Of a stretch of 64,000 nucleotides of DNA, positions 9,095 to 16,900 are shown one piece after another (position 1 is the stretch's first letter; each line of letters begins with the position of its first letter). The notes under the pieces were generated by a model. The model saw nothing but the letters and a program-made list of their open reading frames with translations, had not been told where the DNA came from and did no database searches. This DNA comes from Arcobacter sp. Lineage in GTDB: Bacteria; Campylobacterota; Campylobacteria; Campylobacterales; Sulfurimonadaceae. The stretch covers positions 186,001 to 250,000 of the forward strand of contig JAGXFN010000006.1 in the NCBI GenBank assembly GCA_024637195.1. The letters are read 5' to 3'. A program made the translations under genes and the position numbers.

Positions 9095-9517
9095 TTATCC
9101 CTTAATACCGATTATCAGAGCCTCTTTTTGCGTTTGCAAGATCGAGATATCGCTGCATTTGCAGTTATGAAATGTCTCAATCGCTTTGAATTCGGGTGTC
9201 GTGATCATAAAGTGCTCTTTTTCAGCCTCTTCAGCCAAGACTTTTGCGCTGCCAACGATCATGTTGGTAGATTCCAAAGCCATGTCTTTCATCGTCTGCT
9301 CATCAGACTCATCTTCGCCAAGATAGACAGAAATGATTGCTTGAATCAGCGCTTCGTTGAAACCAAGATAAACAGTCTTTACTTCTCCGTCATCCAACTT
9401 AACGTCTATGGAAGCAATAACCGTTCTCACATGCGATAAGGTGTCGGTTAAATGGCTCTCGAGCTCTATCTGATGGTGAAGAAAGTTTTTTGCAGCCTGT
9501 TTGATAAGTGAGATCAT
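9095..9517 (-). CDS. cheX: CheX/CheC-family chemotaxis phosphatase-like protein
   Basis: This 140-residue protein resembles CheX: an alpha-beta fold with a central ESTNMIVGSAKV segment, comparable with the E-x2-N phosphatase motif of CheX/CheC/FliY that removes phosphate from CheY-P. It is the first gene of the cheX-fliN-fliO operon, which supports a role at the motor switch. Campylobacterota lack CheZ of the enterobacterial type in many lineages, so a CheX-like phosphatase makes sense. Only a single E-x2-N site is obvious. Confidence 0.75.
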   Translation of the reverse strand: MISLIKQAAKNFLHHQIELESHLTDTLSHVRTVIASIDVKLDDGEVKTVYLGFNEALIQAIISVYLGEDESDEQTMKDMALESTNMIVGSAKVLAEEAEKEHFMITTPEFKAIETFHNCKCSDISILQTQKEALIIGIKG

Positions 9518-9774
9518 GTTTCATCCTGATAATTATTGGCTCTGAAAGAACTCTAATTATATGAAAATCTAATTAACTTGAGTTTAATAATCATCTTTTT
9601 CACCCTAATAGTAAGAGGAAATCATGCTTCTTGAGTAAAACCTTGACGATAAGAGCTTACTTATAGGATTAAAGACCCAATTAGTGAAAGTAGAGTACAA
9701 TTTCAATTTAGTTTTCAAAGAGGAAAGTCCATCAAAAAAACAGATAAAGAGAGTTTATTATAGACGCATTGGTA

Positions 9775-10503
9775 ATGGTAGAGATGATTTTTTTAGGGGT
9801 AGCCATAGGCGCACTGTCGGGCTTTTTCGGCATCGGCGGCGGAACGATACTTGTTCCTGTGCTGTTATTAATGGGCTATGATATAAAAACTGCCATCGGT
9901 ATCTCTGTTGTGCAGATGGTTTTCAGCTCTGTCTACGGGTCGTTTCTAAACTTCAAAAAAGGGAGCTTGCAGTTTGAGACAGTGCTCCCCATCGGTGCAG
10001 GCGGATTCTTTGGAGCGCTTTTAAGCGGCTTGGTAGTCTCGGTGCTCTCTTCGCAGACACTTGAGTATGTCTTTATTCTTTTTGTTGTGATCGCTTTGGT
10101 TCGCATGGGCTATCAACCGGCAAACTATAAACAGAGCAAGAAAGTCCATCCTATTGTTTTGTTTGCTATAGGCACTCTACTGGGGATATTTGCTATCTCT
10201 ATCGGGGTAGGCGGATCGATTCTGCTTGTACCGATACTGGTCGGTTTTTTGCATTTCGAGCTAAAAAAAGCGATCTCGGCAGGACTCTTTTTTGTCGTCT
10301 TCTCTTCCATCGCGGGGTTTATCAGTCTCTCTATAGCGGGGAAGATCCAGTACATTGACGGTACACTCATCGGTGTGGCCTCTTTGATAGGGGTATATAT
10401 CGGTGTCAATTTAGCAGGCTTTACCTCAAGCACAGTGCAGAAACGTCTGCTTCTTATCTTTTATATTTTAACACTATCTTACCTATTGACGAGGTTACTA
10501 TGA
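9775..10503 (+). CDS. TauE/SafE family sulfite/anion exporter
   Basis: About 242 residues with eight hydrophobic segments in two internal repeats. Each repeat carries the glycine-rich TauE/SafE signature: [15 protein letters not shown] near the N terminus and [15 protein letters not shown] in the second half. Family members export sulfite, sulfoacetate or other organosulfur anions, or are uncharacterised, so the substrate is unknown. The start is uncertain: a TTG at 9769 and ATGs at 9775 and 9784 are all in frame, and none has a convincing ribosome binding site. The stop overlaps the uvrA start (ATGA), so it is probably co-transcribed with uvrA. Confidence 0.88.
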   Translation: MVEMIFLGVAIGALSGFFGIGGGTILVPVLLLMGYDIKTAIGISVVQMVFSSVYGSFLNFKKGSLQFETVLPIGAGGFFGALLSGLVVSVLSSQTLEYVFILFVVIALVRMGYQPANYKQSKKVHPIVLFAIGTLLGIFAISIGVGGSILLVPILVGFLHFELKKAISAGLFFVVFSSIAGFISLSIAGKIQYIDGTLIGVASLIGVYIGVNLAGFTSSTVQKRLLLIFYILTLSYLLTRLL

Positions 10504-13367
10504 TCAAAATTACCGGCGCTCGCGAAAATAATCTTAAAAATATCTCCCTGGAGATCCCGAAAAACTCCCTTATCGTCTTTACCGGACTAAGCGGAAGCGG
10601 AAAATCGACCCTTGCCTTTGACACCCTCTATGCGGAAGGACAACGCCGCTATATCGAGAGTCTTTCCTCCTACGCCAGACAGTTTCTTGACAAGATCGGA
10701 AAACCGGAGGTCGACAAGATAGAAGGGCTGACTCCGGCTATCGCCATCGATCAGAAGACTACTTCAAAAAACCCCCGTTCAACCGTGGGAACGATCACCG
10801 AGATCTATGACTATTTCAGGCTGCTTTATGCCCGTGTCGGCGTGCAGCACTGCCACATCTGCTCAAAGCCGATCTCAAAAATGAATGCCTCGGACATCAT
10901 TGAACAGGTCTCGAAACTTCCGCTAGACTCAAAAGTCGTCATCATGGCGCCGCTTATCCGCGAGAAAAAGGGAAGTTTTTCCGATCTGCTGGAGTCTCTC
11001 TCCGCAAAGGGGTATGTGCGTGCGATGATCGACGGGGTCATGGTCCGTCTGGACGAGGAGATCGAGCTCTCCAAAACGAAAAAGCACACGATCAAGGTCG
11101 TTATCGATCGCATCGTTATCAAAGAGGATAATGTCGAACGCATCGCTCAAGATGTCGAAAAGGCGCTCAAAGAGAGCTACGGCGAGCTTGAAATCGAGAT
11201 ACTCAACCACGACGAGGTGGGTCTGAAAGAGAAGATGATCCACTACAGCGAGCATATGGCCTGCCATGACTGTAAGGTGAGTTTTGAACCGCTAGAGCCG
11301 CTCTCTTTCTCTTTTAACTCGCCAAAAGGTGCGTGTACGGAGTGCGACGGCCTTGGAATCCGCTACGCCCTGGATGTGGACAAGATCATCGATCCTGACC
11401 TGAGCGTGGAGAAGGGCGCTGTAAAGATCGTCTATGGCTTCAACAAGGGCTATTATTTCACCTTTTTGAAGGGCTTTTGCGAGCATGAGAAGATCTCTGT
11501 CACCAAGCCTTTTTCTGAGCTGGAGGAATATCAGAAAAAAGCGATCCTGCACGGAAGTATAGACGAGATCCCATTTTTGTGGAAAAACCATCCAATCAAG
11601 AGAATCTGGCCCGGCATCACCAAGATCGCCTACGATATGTTCAAAGACGAAAAAGATCTTCAAGATTATATGAGCGAGAAGACCTGCAGCAAATGCGAAG
11701 GCAACCGTTTGCGCAAAGAGAGTCTGGCCGTCGATGTAGCGGGCAAAAAGATCTTTGAGCTTATCCGTATGCCCATCGAAGAGACCTACGCCTTTTTCAA
11801 AGATAAGAAAAACTTTGCGCATTTCAGCGAGCAGAACAGACTGATAGGCGAGCCGATCTTAAACGAGATCAATGAGCGGCTTTTTTTCCTCTATGATGTG
11901 GGTCTTGGCTACCTTTCACTCTCACGCGATGCCCGCTCTATCAGCGGCGGAGAAGCTCAGCGTATCCGTATCGCCTCCCAGATAGGAAGCGGACTGACGG
12001 GGGTGATGTATGTCCTGGACGAGCCGAGTATCGGTCTGCACGAAAGAGACACGCTCAAACTCATCCGTACCCTGCGCTCATTGCAGGAGAGGGGCAATAC
12101 GGTCATCGTCGTCGAGCATGACAAAGAGACGATTGAAAATGCGGACTACATCGTAGATATCGGACCGGGCGCTGGCAAATATGGCGGAGAAGTCGTCTTT
12201 GCGGGAACGCATGAGCAGATGAAAAAGGCCCAGACACTGACGGCAGACTATCTTTTGGGACGCAAGCAGATCGAGTACTTCTTCCGCCGTGCCCAGCAGG
12301 AGTGGATCGAGATTAAAAATGTCACGATCAACAACATCACCGACCTCTCTGTCAAGATCCCTCTGAAAAACTTTGTCTGCGTCAGCGGGGTAAGCGGAAG
12401 TGGTAAATCTTCTTTGATATTACAGACCCTTCTGCCCGTCGCACGCGAACTTCTCAACCATGCCCGCAAGGTCAAAAAGGTCAAAGGAGTCGAGATCGAA
12501 GGACTCGAAGCACTCGACAAGGTGATCTATCTTGACCAAAGCCCGATCGGACGTACTCCGCGTTCCAATCCCGCGACATATACGGGCGCTATGGATGAAC
12601 TGCGCTTGCTCTTTACCAAGACAAAAGAGGCTCAGATACGCGGTTATACCAGCTCGCGTTTCAGTTTCAACGTCAAGGGAGGGCGCTGTGAGAAGTGTCA
12701 GGGAGAGGGCGAGAACAAGATCGAGATGCACTTCCTTCCTGACATCATGGTCAAGTGCGACGCCTGTCACGGCAAGCGCTATAACCCTCAGACTCTGGAG
12801 ATCCTCTACAAGGGAAAATCCATCGCAGATGTGCTTAGCATGAGTGTGGGCGAAGCGCTGGAGTTCTTTTCGCCGATACCCAAGATCAAAGCGAAACTGC
12901 AGACACTCAACGACGTCGGACTGGGGTATATAACCCTTGGCCAAAATGCCGTCACGCTCTCGGGCGGGGAGGCTCAGCGTATAAAACTCTCTAAAGAGCT
13001 CAGCCGCAAAGACACGGGAAATACCCTCTATGTTCTGGACGAACCGACAACAGGGCTTCATTTTCATGATGTCAACCGTTTAACGGATGTCCTGCACCAT
13101 CTGGTCGAATTGGGCAATTCGGTGCTGGTGATCGAACATAACCTCGACATGATCAAAAATGCAGACTACATCATTGATATGGGGCCCGAAGGCGGGGCAA
13201 AAGGAGGGCGCATAGTTGGAGTCGGCTCGCCCGAGGAGATCGCAGATAACTACAAAAAAATGGGTTCTTACACAGGTGAGTATCTGAAAAAAGAGCTTGC
13301 TTTACACAAAAAACAAACAAGAAGTGGTACAATAAGTCAAAATAAATCAAACAAACAGGTGAAGTAA
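10500..13367 (+). CDS. uvrA: Excinuclease ABC subunit A
   Basis: This is the damage-sensing ATPase of nucleotide excision repair; it dimerises, recognises distorted DNA and loads UvrB. The 955 residues contain two ABC modules: Walker [10 protein letters not shown] near residues 29-37 and GVSGSGKSS near 630, each with an SGGEAQR signature and LDEP Walker B. Zinc-binding CxxC pairs occur around 255-280 and in the [11 protein letters not shown]...CDACHGKR region. The C terminus has a ~20-residue Lys/Asn/Gln-rich tail that looks non-conserved. The start overlaps the preceding permease gene and an HDOD gene follows after 2 nt, so all three may be one transcript. Confidence 0.98.
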   Translation: MIKITGARENNLKNISLEIPKNSLIVFTGLSGSGKSTLAFDTLYAEGQRRYIESLSSYARQFLDKIGKPEVDKIEGLTPAIAIDQKTTSKNPRSTVGTITEIYDYFRLLYARVGVQHCHICSKPISKMNASDIIEQVSKLPLDSKVVIMAPLIREKKGSFSDLLESLSAKGYVRAMIDGVMVRLDEEIELSKTKKHTIKVVIDRIVIKEDNVERIAQDVEKALKESYGELEIEILNHDEVGLKEKMIHYSEHMACHDCKVSFEPLEPLSFSFNSPKGACTECDGLGIRYALDVDKIIDPDLSVEKGAVKIVYGFNKGYYFTFLKGFCEHEKISVTKPFSELEEYQKKAILHGSIDEIPFLWKNHPIKRIWPGITKIAYDMFKDEKDLQDYMSEKTCSKCEGNRLRKESLAVDVAGKKIFELIRMPIEETYAFFKDKKNFAHFSEQNRLIGEPILNEINERLFFLYDVGLGYLSLSRDARSISGGEAQRIRIASQIGSGLTGVMYVLDEPSIGLHERDTLKLIRTLRSLQERGNTVIVVEHDKETIENADYIVDIGPGAGKYGGEVVFAGTHEQMKKAQTLTADYLLGRKQIEYFFRRAQQEWIEIKNVTINNITDLSVKIPLKNFVCVSGVSGSGKSSLILQTLLPVARELLNHARKVKKVKGVEIEGLEALDKVIYLDQSPIGRTPRSNPATYTGAMDELRLLFTKTKEAQIRGYTSSRFSFNVKGGRCEKCQGEGENKIEMHFLPDIMVKCDACHGKRYNPQTLEILYKGKSIADVLSMSVGEALEFFSPIPKIKAKLQTLNDVGLGYITLGQNAVTLSGGEAQRIKLSKELSRKDTGNTLYVLDEPTTGLHFHDVNRLTDVLHHLVELGNSVLVIEHNLDMIKNADYIIDMGPEGGAKGGRIVGVGSPEEIADNYKKMGSYTGEYLKKELALHKKQTRSGTISQNKSNKQVK

Positions 13368-13369
13368 TA

Positions 13370-14197
13370 ATGAAGTCCTCTTTAGTCGAAAGTATAAAAT
13401 CTCTTCCCGCATTGCCAAAAACGATTGTAGAGATGCAAAGAGTCTGCGCCAATCCGGAGTCAGGTATCAATGACCTTGTGCTGATCGTAGAAAAAGATCC
13501 GATGATCGTAGCAAACCTTTTAAAAGCGGCCAACTCTCCGCTCTACTGCTTCGGCAAAGAGATTAAAAGCGTTTCGCAGGCTGTCTCACTTTTTGGTATG
13601 AGTATGACGCGCTCTATCGCGATAGGCAACTCTGTGCGCAAGCTTTTGAACGTCGACATGGAACCGTACGGGATTACTTCAGAAAAATTTGCGGACATCT
13701 CGAACCAGCAGGCGGTGTTGATGCACAGCTGGTATAGCAAGATCGACAGAAAAAAGATGGAAAATCTCTTTCTTGCCTCTTTTCTTCAGGAGACGGGAAA
13801 GATCATCATCGCTTCGGACATCATAAAAGAGGGCTTGTTATATAACTTCAAGTCTGAGATAGAAACGACCAACAACATCCCTCAGGTCGAATTCTCTTAT
13901 GTCGAAGAAACGACAGCAACGGTGACGGCGGCGATTTTTGAACACTGGAAATTTGAGCCGACATTTGTCGAGATGATCCGTTTTTCAGACAGCTACCAAA
14001 AAGCGCCCGAAGAGATAAAAGAGTACGCTACCGCACTCAACATCGTCAAAACAATCGCTCCGATCAACGCCCCATTCAGCGAGCAGTCGATCACCTTCGG
14101 ACTGCGCAAGGCGCATGACGCAGGCTATGACCATGAGATGCTTGAAGACATCATTGACAACGTGCTTGAGCAGCTCGGCATCGTCAGCGACTACTAA
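13370..14197 (+). CDS. HDOD domain protein
   Basis: At 275 residues this is essentially a single HDOD domain: it opens with SLPALPKTIVEMQRV and continues with DPMIVANLLKAANSPLY and AVSLFGMSMTRSIAIGN, the typical helical pattern of this HD-related but catalytically defective fold. No GGDEF, EAL or receiver domain is attached. HDOD proteins serve as signalling or scaffolding proteins, often in cyclic-di-GMP, motility or stress networks, and the partner is unknown here. It starts 2 nt after uvrA and ends in a perfect hairpin, so it is probably the last gene of the permease-uvrA-HDOD operon. Confidence 0.88.
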   Translation: MKSSLVESIKSLPALPKTIVEMQRVCANPESGINDLVLIVEKDPMIVANLLKAANSPLYCFGKEIKSVSQAVSLFGMSMTRSIAIGNSVRKLLNVDMEPYGITSEKFADISNQQAVLMHSWYSKIDRKKMENLFLASFLQETGKIIIASDIIKEGLLYNFKSEIETTNNIPQVEFSYVEETTATVTAAIFEHWKFEPTFVEMIRFSDSYQKAPEEIKEYATALNIVKTIAPINAPFSEQSITFGLRKAHDAGYDHEMLEDIIDNVLEQLGIVSDY

Positions 14198-14214
14198 AAG
14201 AGCCTCTCTTTTAG
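14194..14214 (+). terminator. Hairpin overlapping the HDOD gene stop codon
   Basis: CTAAAAGAG, loop CCT, then CTCTTTTAG: a perfect 9-bp stem with a 3-nt loop. The left arm contains the HDOD stop codon. There is no long U-tract after the stem, although the right arm carries TTTT, so termination is plausible but not certain. Confidence 0.5.
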
Positions 14215-14282
14215 CCGCGCTATAGTAAGACCCCTTCTTCCAAACCACCCAACAAAACTTCCCCTCTAAGTGAAGGAAAAAG

Positions 14283-15314
14283 ATGAACGAAAACACATCG
14301 CCGGAAATTGAAACGCTGATCTTGACAGCCAAAAAGCATCTAAAAGGGCTTTTGAGCCTCGCATTTGAACACAGCGACCAAGCAGCCGTTGTGGTCTATG
14401 ACAAGGGATGCCTTTTGTCTGACATCTTGTCGCAGGCGTACAAGCGGGCTTTGCCTGATGCGGTATGTGTCGATTTTGATGCGCGCTCACCCGAAGAGAT
14501 ACTCGATATCCTGGGCTCTTTGCATGCGTCAGACCTGGCAGTACTGGTTCAGTCGACAAGTTTCCGGCTCGATGCCTTTCGTCTGCGCGTGGAGTTGTTC
14601 AAGCGCAAAATTAAGGTCATCGAGCATCCGCATCTTAGTCGTATGCCCGACGCCGAGGCGGCCTGCTATATCGATTCGCTGGCGTATGACGCTGCGTACT
14701 ACCGAGGTGTAGGCCGCGCACTCAAGGCCAAGATAGACAGCGCGACCTCGGGTATGCTTGAGAGTGGCGGAGAGATCTTGCACTACGGCTGCGCTTTTGA
14801 GCCGGCCAAACTCAATATCGGAGACTACTCGCAGATGGCCAATGTCGGCGGCCAGTTTCCCCTTGGTGAAGTCTTCACCGAAGCACAGGATCTACGTGCG
14901 CTCAATGGACGCGTACGGATATTTTGTTTCGGCGATGTGAGCTATAAAGTCAACACACCCCAAACGCCGATCACCCTTGTCATAGAGCAGGGCCAGGTAC
15001 TTTCCTGCGAAAATTCGACCCCCGCGTTTGACCTCATTCTCTCCAATATACGAAGAGACGAGGGGGTAGTCTGGGTGCGTGAACTCGGCCTTGGAATGAA
15101 CAGAGCCTTCAGTAAAACACGCACCGTCAGCGACACCGGTACGTATGAGCGTATGTGCGGTGTTCACCTCTCGCTAGGCGCAAAGCACGGCATCTACGGC
15201 AAACCCGGCTTCAAACGCTCAGACGGAAAATACCATGTCGATGTCTTCGTCGATACGCAGACGTTTACGCTGGGAGATGAAGTGGTCTACAGGGATGGGA
15301 CTTGGCTGGTGTGA
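14283..15314 (+). CDS. M29-like metallo-aminopeptidase
   Basis: This 343-residue protein has the layout of aminopeptidase T/S (peptidase family M29). The five likely metal ligands are all present at M29-like spacing: E196 in GEVFT, E267 in ELGLGMN, H295 in GVHLSLG, and H318 with D320 in YHVD. The catalytic half thus looks complete and a broad-specificity cytosolic aminopeptidase is the best guess. The N-terminal part is about 50-70 residues shorter than in standard M29 enzymes (~410 residues) and less recognisable. A ribosome binding site (GAAGGA) precedes the ATG. It stands alone between the HDOD gene and a YdhR-like gene. Confidence 0.72.
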   Translation: MNENTSPEIETLILTAKKHLKGLLSLAFEHSDQAAVVVYDKGCLLSDILSQAYKRALPDAVCVDFDARSPEEILDILGSLHASDLAVLVQSTSFRLDAFRLRVELFKRKIKVIEHPHLSRMPDAEAACYIDSLAYDAAYYRGVGRALKAKIDSATSGMLESGGEILHYGCAFEPAKLNIGDYSQMANVGGQFPLGEVFTEAQDLRALNGRVRIFCFGDVSYKVNTPQTPITLVIEQGQVLSCENSTPAFDLILSNIRRDEGVVWVRELGLGMNRAFSKTRTVSDTGTYERMCGVHLSLGAKHGIYGKPGFKRSDGKYHVDVFVDTQTFTLGDEVVYRDGTWLV

Positions 15315-15365
15315 GGGGGCTCTTTTTTGCTACACTATATTTTAAATTTTAAGAAGGGTTAGAAC

Positions 15366-15674
15366 ATGATTTTATTGCAAATAGATTTCCCCCACGAGGG
15401 ACCTTTCGGCCAAGAGATGACATCGATGATGAGCGACTTGGCAAAGGATATCTCCACAGAAAAAGGGCTTATCTTCAAACTCTGGACAGAAAACGAAGAG
15501 ACAAAAGAGGCAGGGGGTATCTACCTCTTTGAAACCCTCGCAGAGGCTCAAAACTATTTAGATAAGCACACCAAGCGCCTCGAAAGCTTCGGTTACAGCA
15601 ATATCAGAAGTAAGGTCTTTACGGTTAACGAAGGCTTGAGTATTTTGAGCAAAGCGGCATTTTTGGAAAAATAG
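15366..15674 (+). CDS. YdhR-like monooxygenase-fold protein
   Basis: At 102 residues this matches the YdhR family of small dimeric alpha-beta barrel proteins: ILLQIDFPHEGPFG at the start, KGLIFKLWTENEETKEAGGIYLFE in the middle, and an edge segment RLESFGYSNIRSKVF. YdhR-type proteins are called putative monooxygenases from their fold, and no substrate is established. An AAGAAGGG ribosome binding site is followed by the ATG. Nothing in the neighbourhood points to a pathway. Confidence 0.75.
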   Translation: MILLQIDFPHEGPFGQEMTSMMSDLAKDISTEKGLIFKLWTENEETKEAGGIYLFETLAEAQNYLDKHTKRLESFGYSNIRSKVFTVNEGLSILSKAAFLEK

Positions 15675-15769
15675 GTTTGAAGTTGATTTGGTAGATGGGA
15701 ATTTTCCTCGTTCTCAAGGTCCTCGCTGGAAATATATACTCCCAGTTTGGAGCCTAACCGGCCTCTATA

Positions 15770-16189
15770 TCACGCGGCTTCTGGCTCGACGTAATCTGCA
15801 CTTTCTATGTCACGTTTTACGCTCATAGGGTCGTTCATCCACCTGACAACCACATCGCCTGCACCGCGACCTGTAACAACTACTGTCCCGTAACCAAGAA
15901 TACGCCCTATTATGCTTTGTTTGATGATGATTGATTCTATTGAAGACAATCTCATCTCATCCGTTTTTCGCGCGATGATACCGTGCTTATAGATCACTCT
16001 TTTGTTCGTTACGCCTTGCTCTGTATTTCGCCAGCCAAGCCAGATCACAATTGCCGGAATAAGCCAGATGCCTAGGGTTACTACACCAAGAGTAAAATGA
16101 ATGACTATCGCAACTTTTACCATCCAGTGGTGGGGGAACAACCGATAGATTTGCTCGCCTTTTGATAGTGATTCTTCTATGTATGACAT
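15770..16189 (-). CDS. PH-domain (YdbS/bPH2-like) membrane protein
   Basis: This 139-residue protein has two hydrophobic segments (about residues 22-52, VAIVIHFTLGVVTLGIWLIPAIVIWL) followed by a bacterial PH-like domain: WRNTEQGVTNKRVIYKHGIIARKTDEMRLSSIESI, then GTVVVTGRGAG. This is the bPH2 (YdbS/YdbT) pattern. Such proteins sit in the inner membrane and their roles are mostly unknown. An AGGAGAG ribosome binding site precedes the ATG. The codon usage and the surrounding non-coding sequence look somewhat unlike the neighbours, which may indicate acquisition, but I did not measure this. Confidence 0.8.
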   Translation of the reverse strand: MSYIEESLSKGEQIYRLFPHHWMVKVAIVIHFTLGVVTLGIWLIPAIVIWLGWRNTEQGVTNKRVIYKHGIIARKTDEMRLSSIESIIIKQSIIGRILGYGTVVVTGRGAGDVVVRWMNDPMSVKRDIESADYVEPEAA

Positions 16190-16300
16190 GGTTCTCTCCT
16201 ATGGGCTTGGTTGAAAAATCACATAACTGTCTTAATCTTCACGATTGTATACGAATTGTCTTAAGTGAAGCGCACTAATCCATTCATTTCCCCATCCTTC

Positions 16301-16804
16301 CTAATACAGCTTTCCAAAAAGATCAATATGCGTCAGATAAAGCCTTAGGTCAAACTCAAACTGATGATAGGCAGGTTCCATGTGTTCGCAGAGTTTGTAG
16401 AAGGCTTTATTGTGCTCTTTTTCTTTAAAATGGGCCAGTTCGTGCACGGCGATCATGCACAAAAACTCCTCGGGCACGTTTTTGAACATCGAAGCGATAT
16501 GGATCTCGTTTTTGGCTTTGAGCTTGCCGCCTTGTACGCGGGAGATAAAACGGTGTGTGCCCAGAGCGTTGTGGATGACGTTAATCTTTCCGTCATAGAC
16601 GACTTTGCTCAAGGGAGAAGACTTCTTGATATGGGTGTTTTTCAGCTCAGTGACGTAGGTAAAAAGCGCCTTGTCTGTTTTCATCAGATGCACGGAAGGA
16701 TATTTTTGCAGAAGATACTCGGAGAGTTTCTCTTTTTTAATAAGCGATACTACCTGTTTTTGGGTCTCTGTACTGTAGTGGCCGAGATATTTTAGTGTTT
16801 GCAT
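16301..16804 (-). CDS. YgjP-like (M48/WLM-type) zinc metallopeptidase
   Basis: A 167-residue protein with the zinc motif HELAH (in MIAVHELAHFKEKEHNKAFY), the helix that defines YgjP/DUF45-type metallopeptidases. The downstream H in KEHN and the C-terminal helix with an acidic residue fit the remaining ligands. The N-terminal region is short and basic. Substrates of this family are not known. It is divergent from polA, with about 95 nt between the two starts. Confidence 0.85.
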   Translation of the reverse strand: MQTLKYLGHYSTETQKQVVSLIKKEKLSEYLLQKYPSVHLMKTDKALFTYVTELKNTHIKKSSPLSKVVYDGKINVIHNALGTHRFISRVQGGKLKAKNEIHIASMFKNVPEEFLCMIAVHELAHFKEKEHNKAFYKLCEHMEPAYHQFEFDLRLYLTHIDLFGKLY

Positions 16805-16900
16805 CGTGCAATTTTACCCTATTTCTGCGCAGGGAACTGATTTCATCTTACTTTAGGGAGAAGAGGTTTATACTAAGAAAATTTTTCTCAGGATTGCTCT

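Noticed and set aside
9518-9774. Intergenic stretch between cheX and the permease as a possible RNA gene
   Set aside because: The region is AT-rich with a possible TACAAT box near 9694 but has no strong stem or conserved RNA motif that I could recognise.
9684-9881. 65-residue reading frame overlapping the TauE/SafE start
   Set aside because: It is a shadow in another frame across the true start of the permease. The arginine-rich translation shows no domain and no ribosome binding site.
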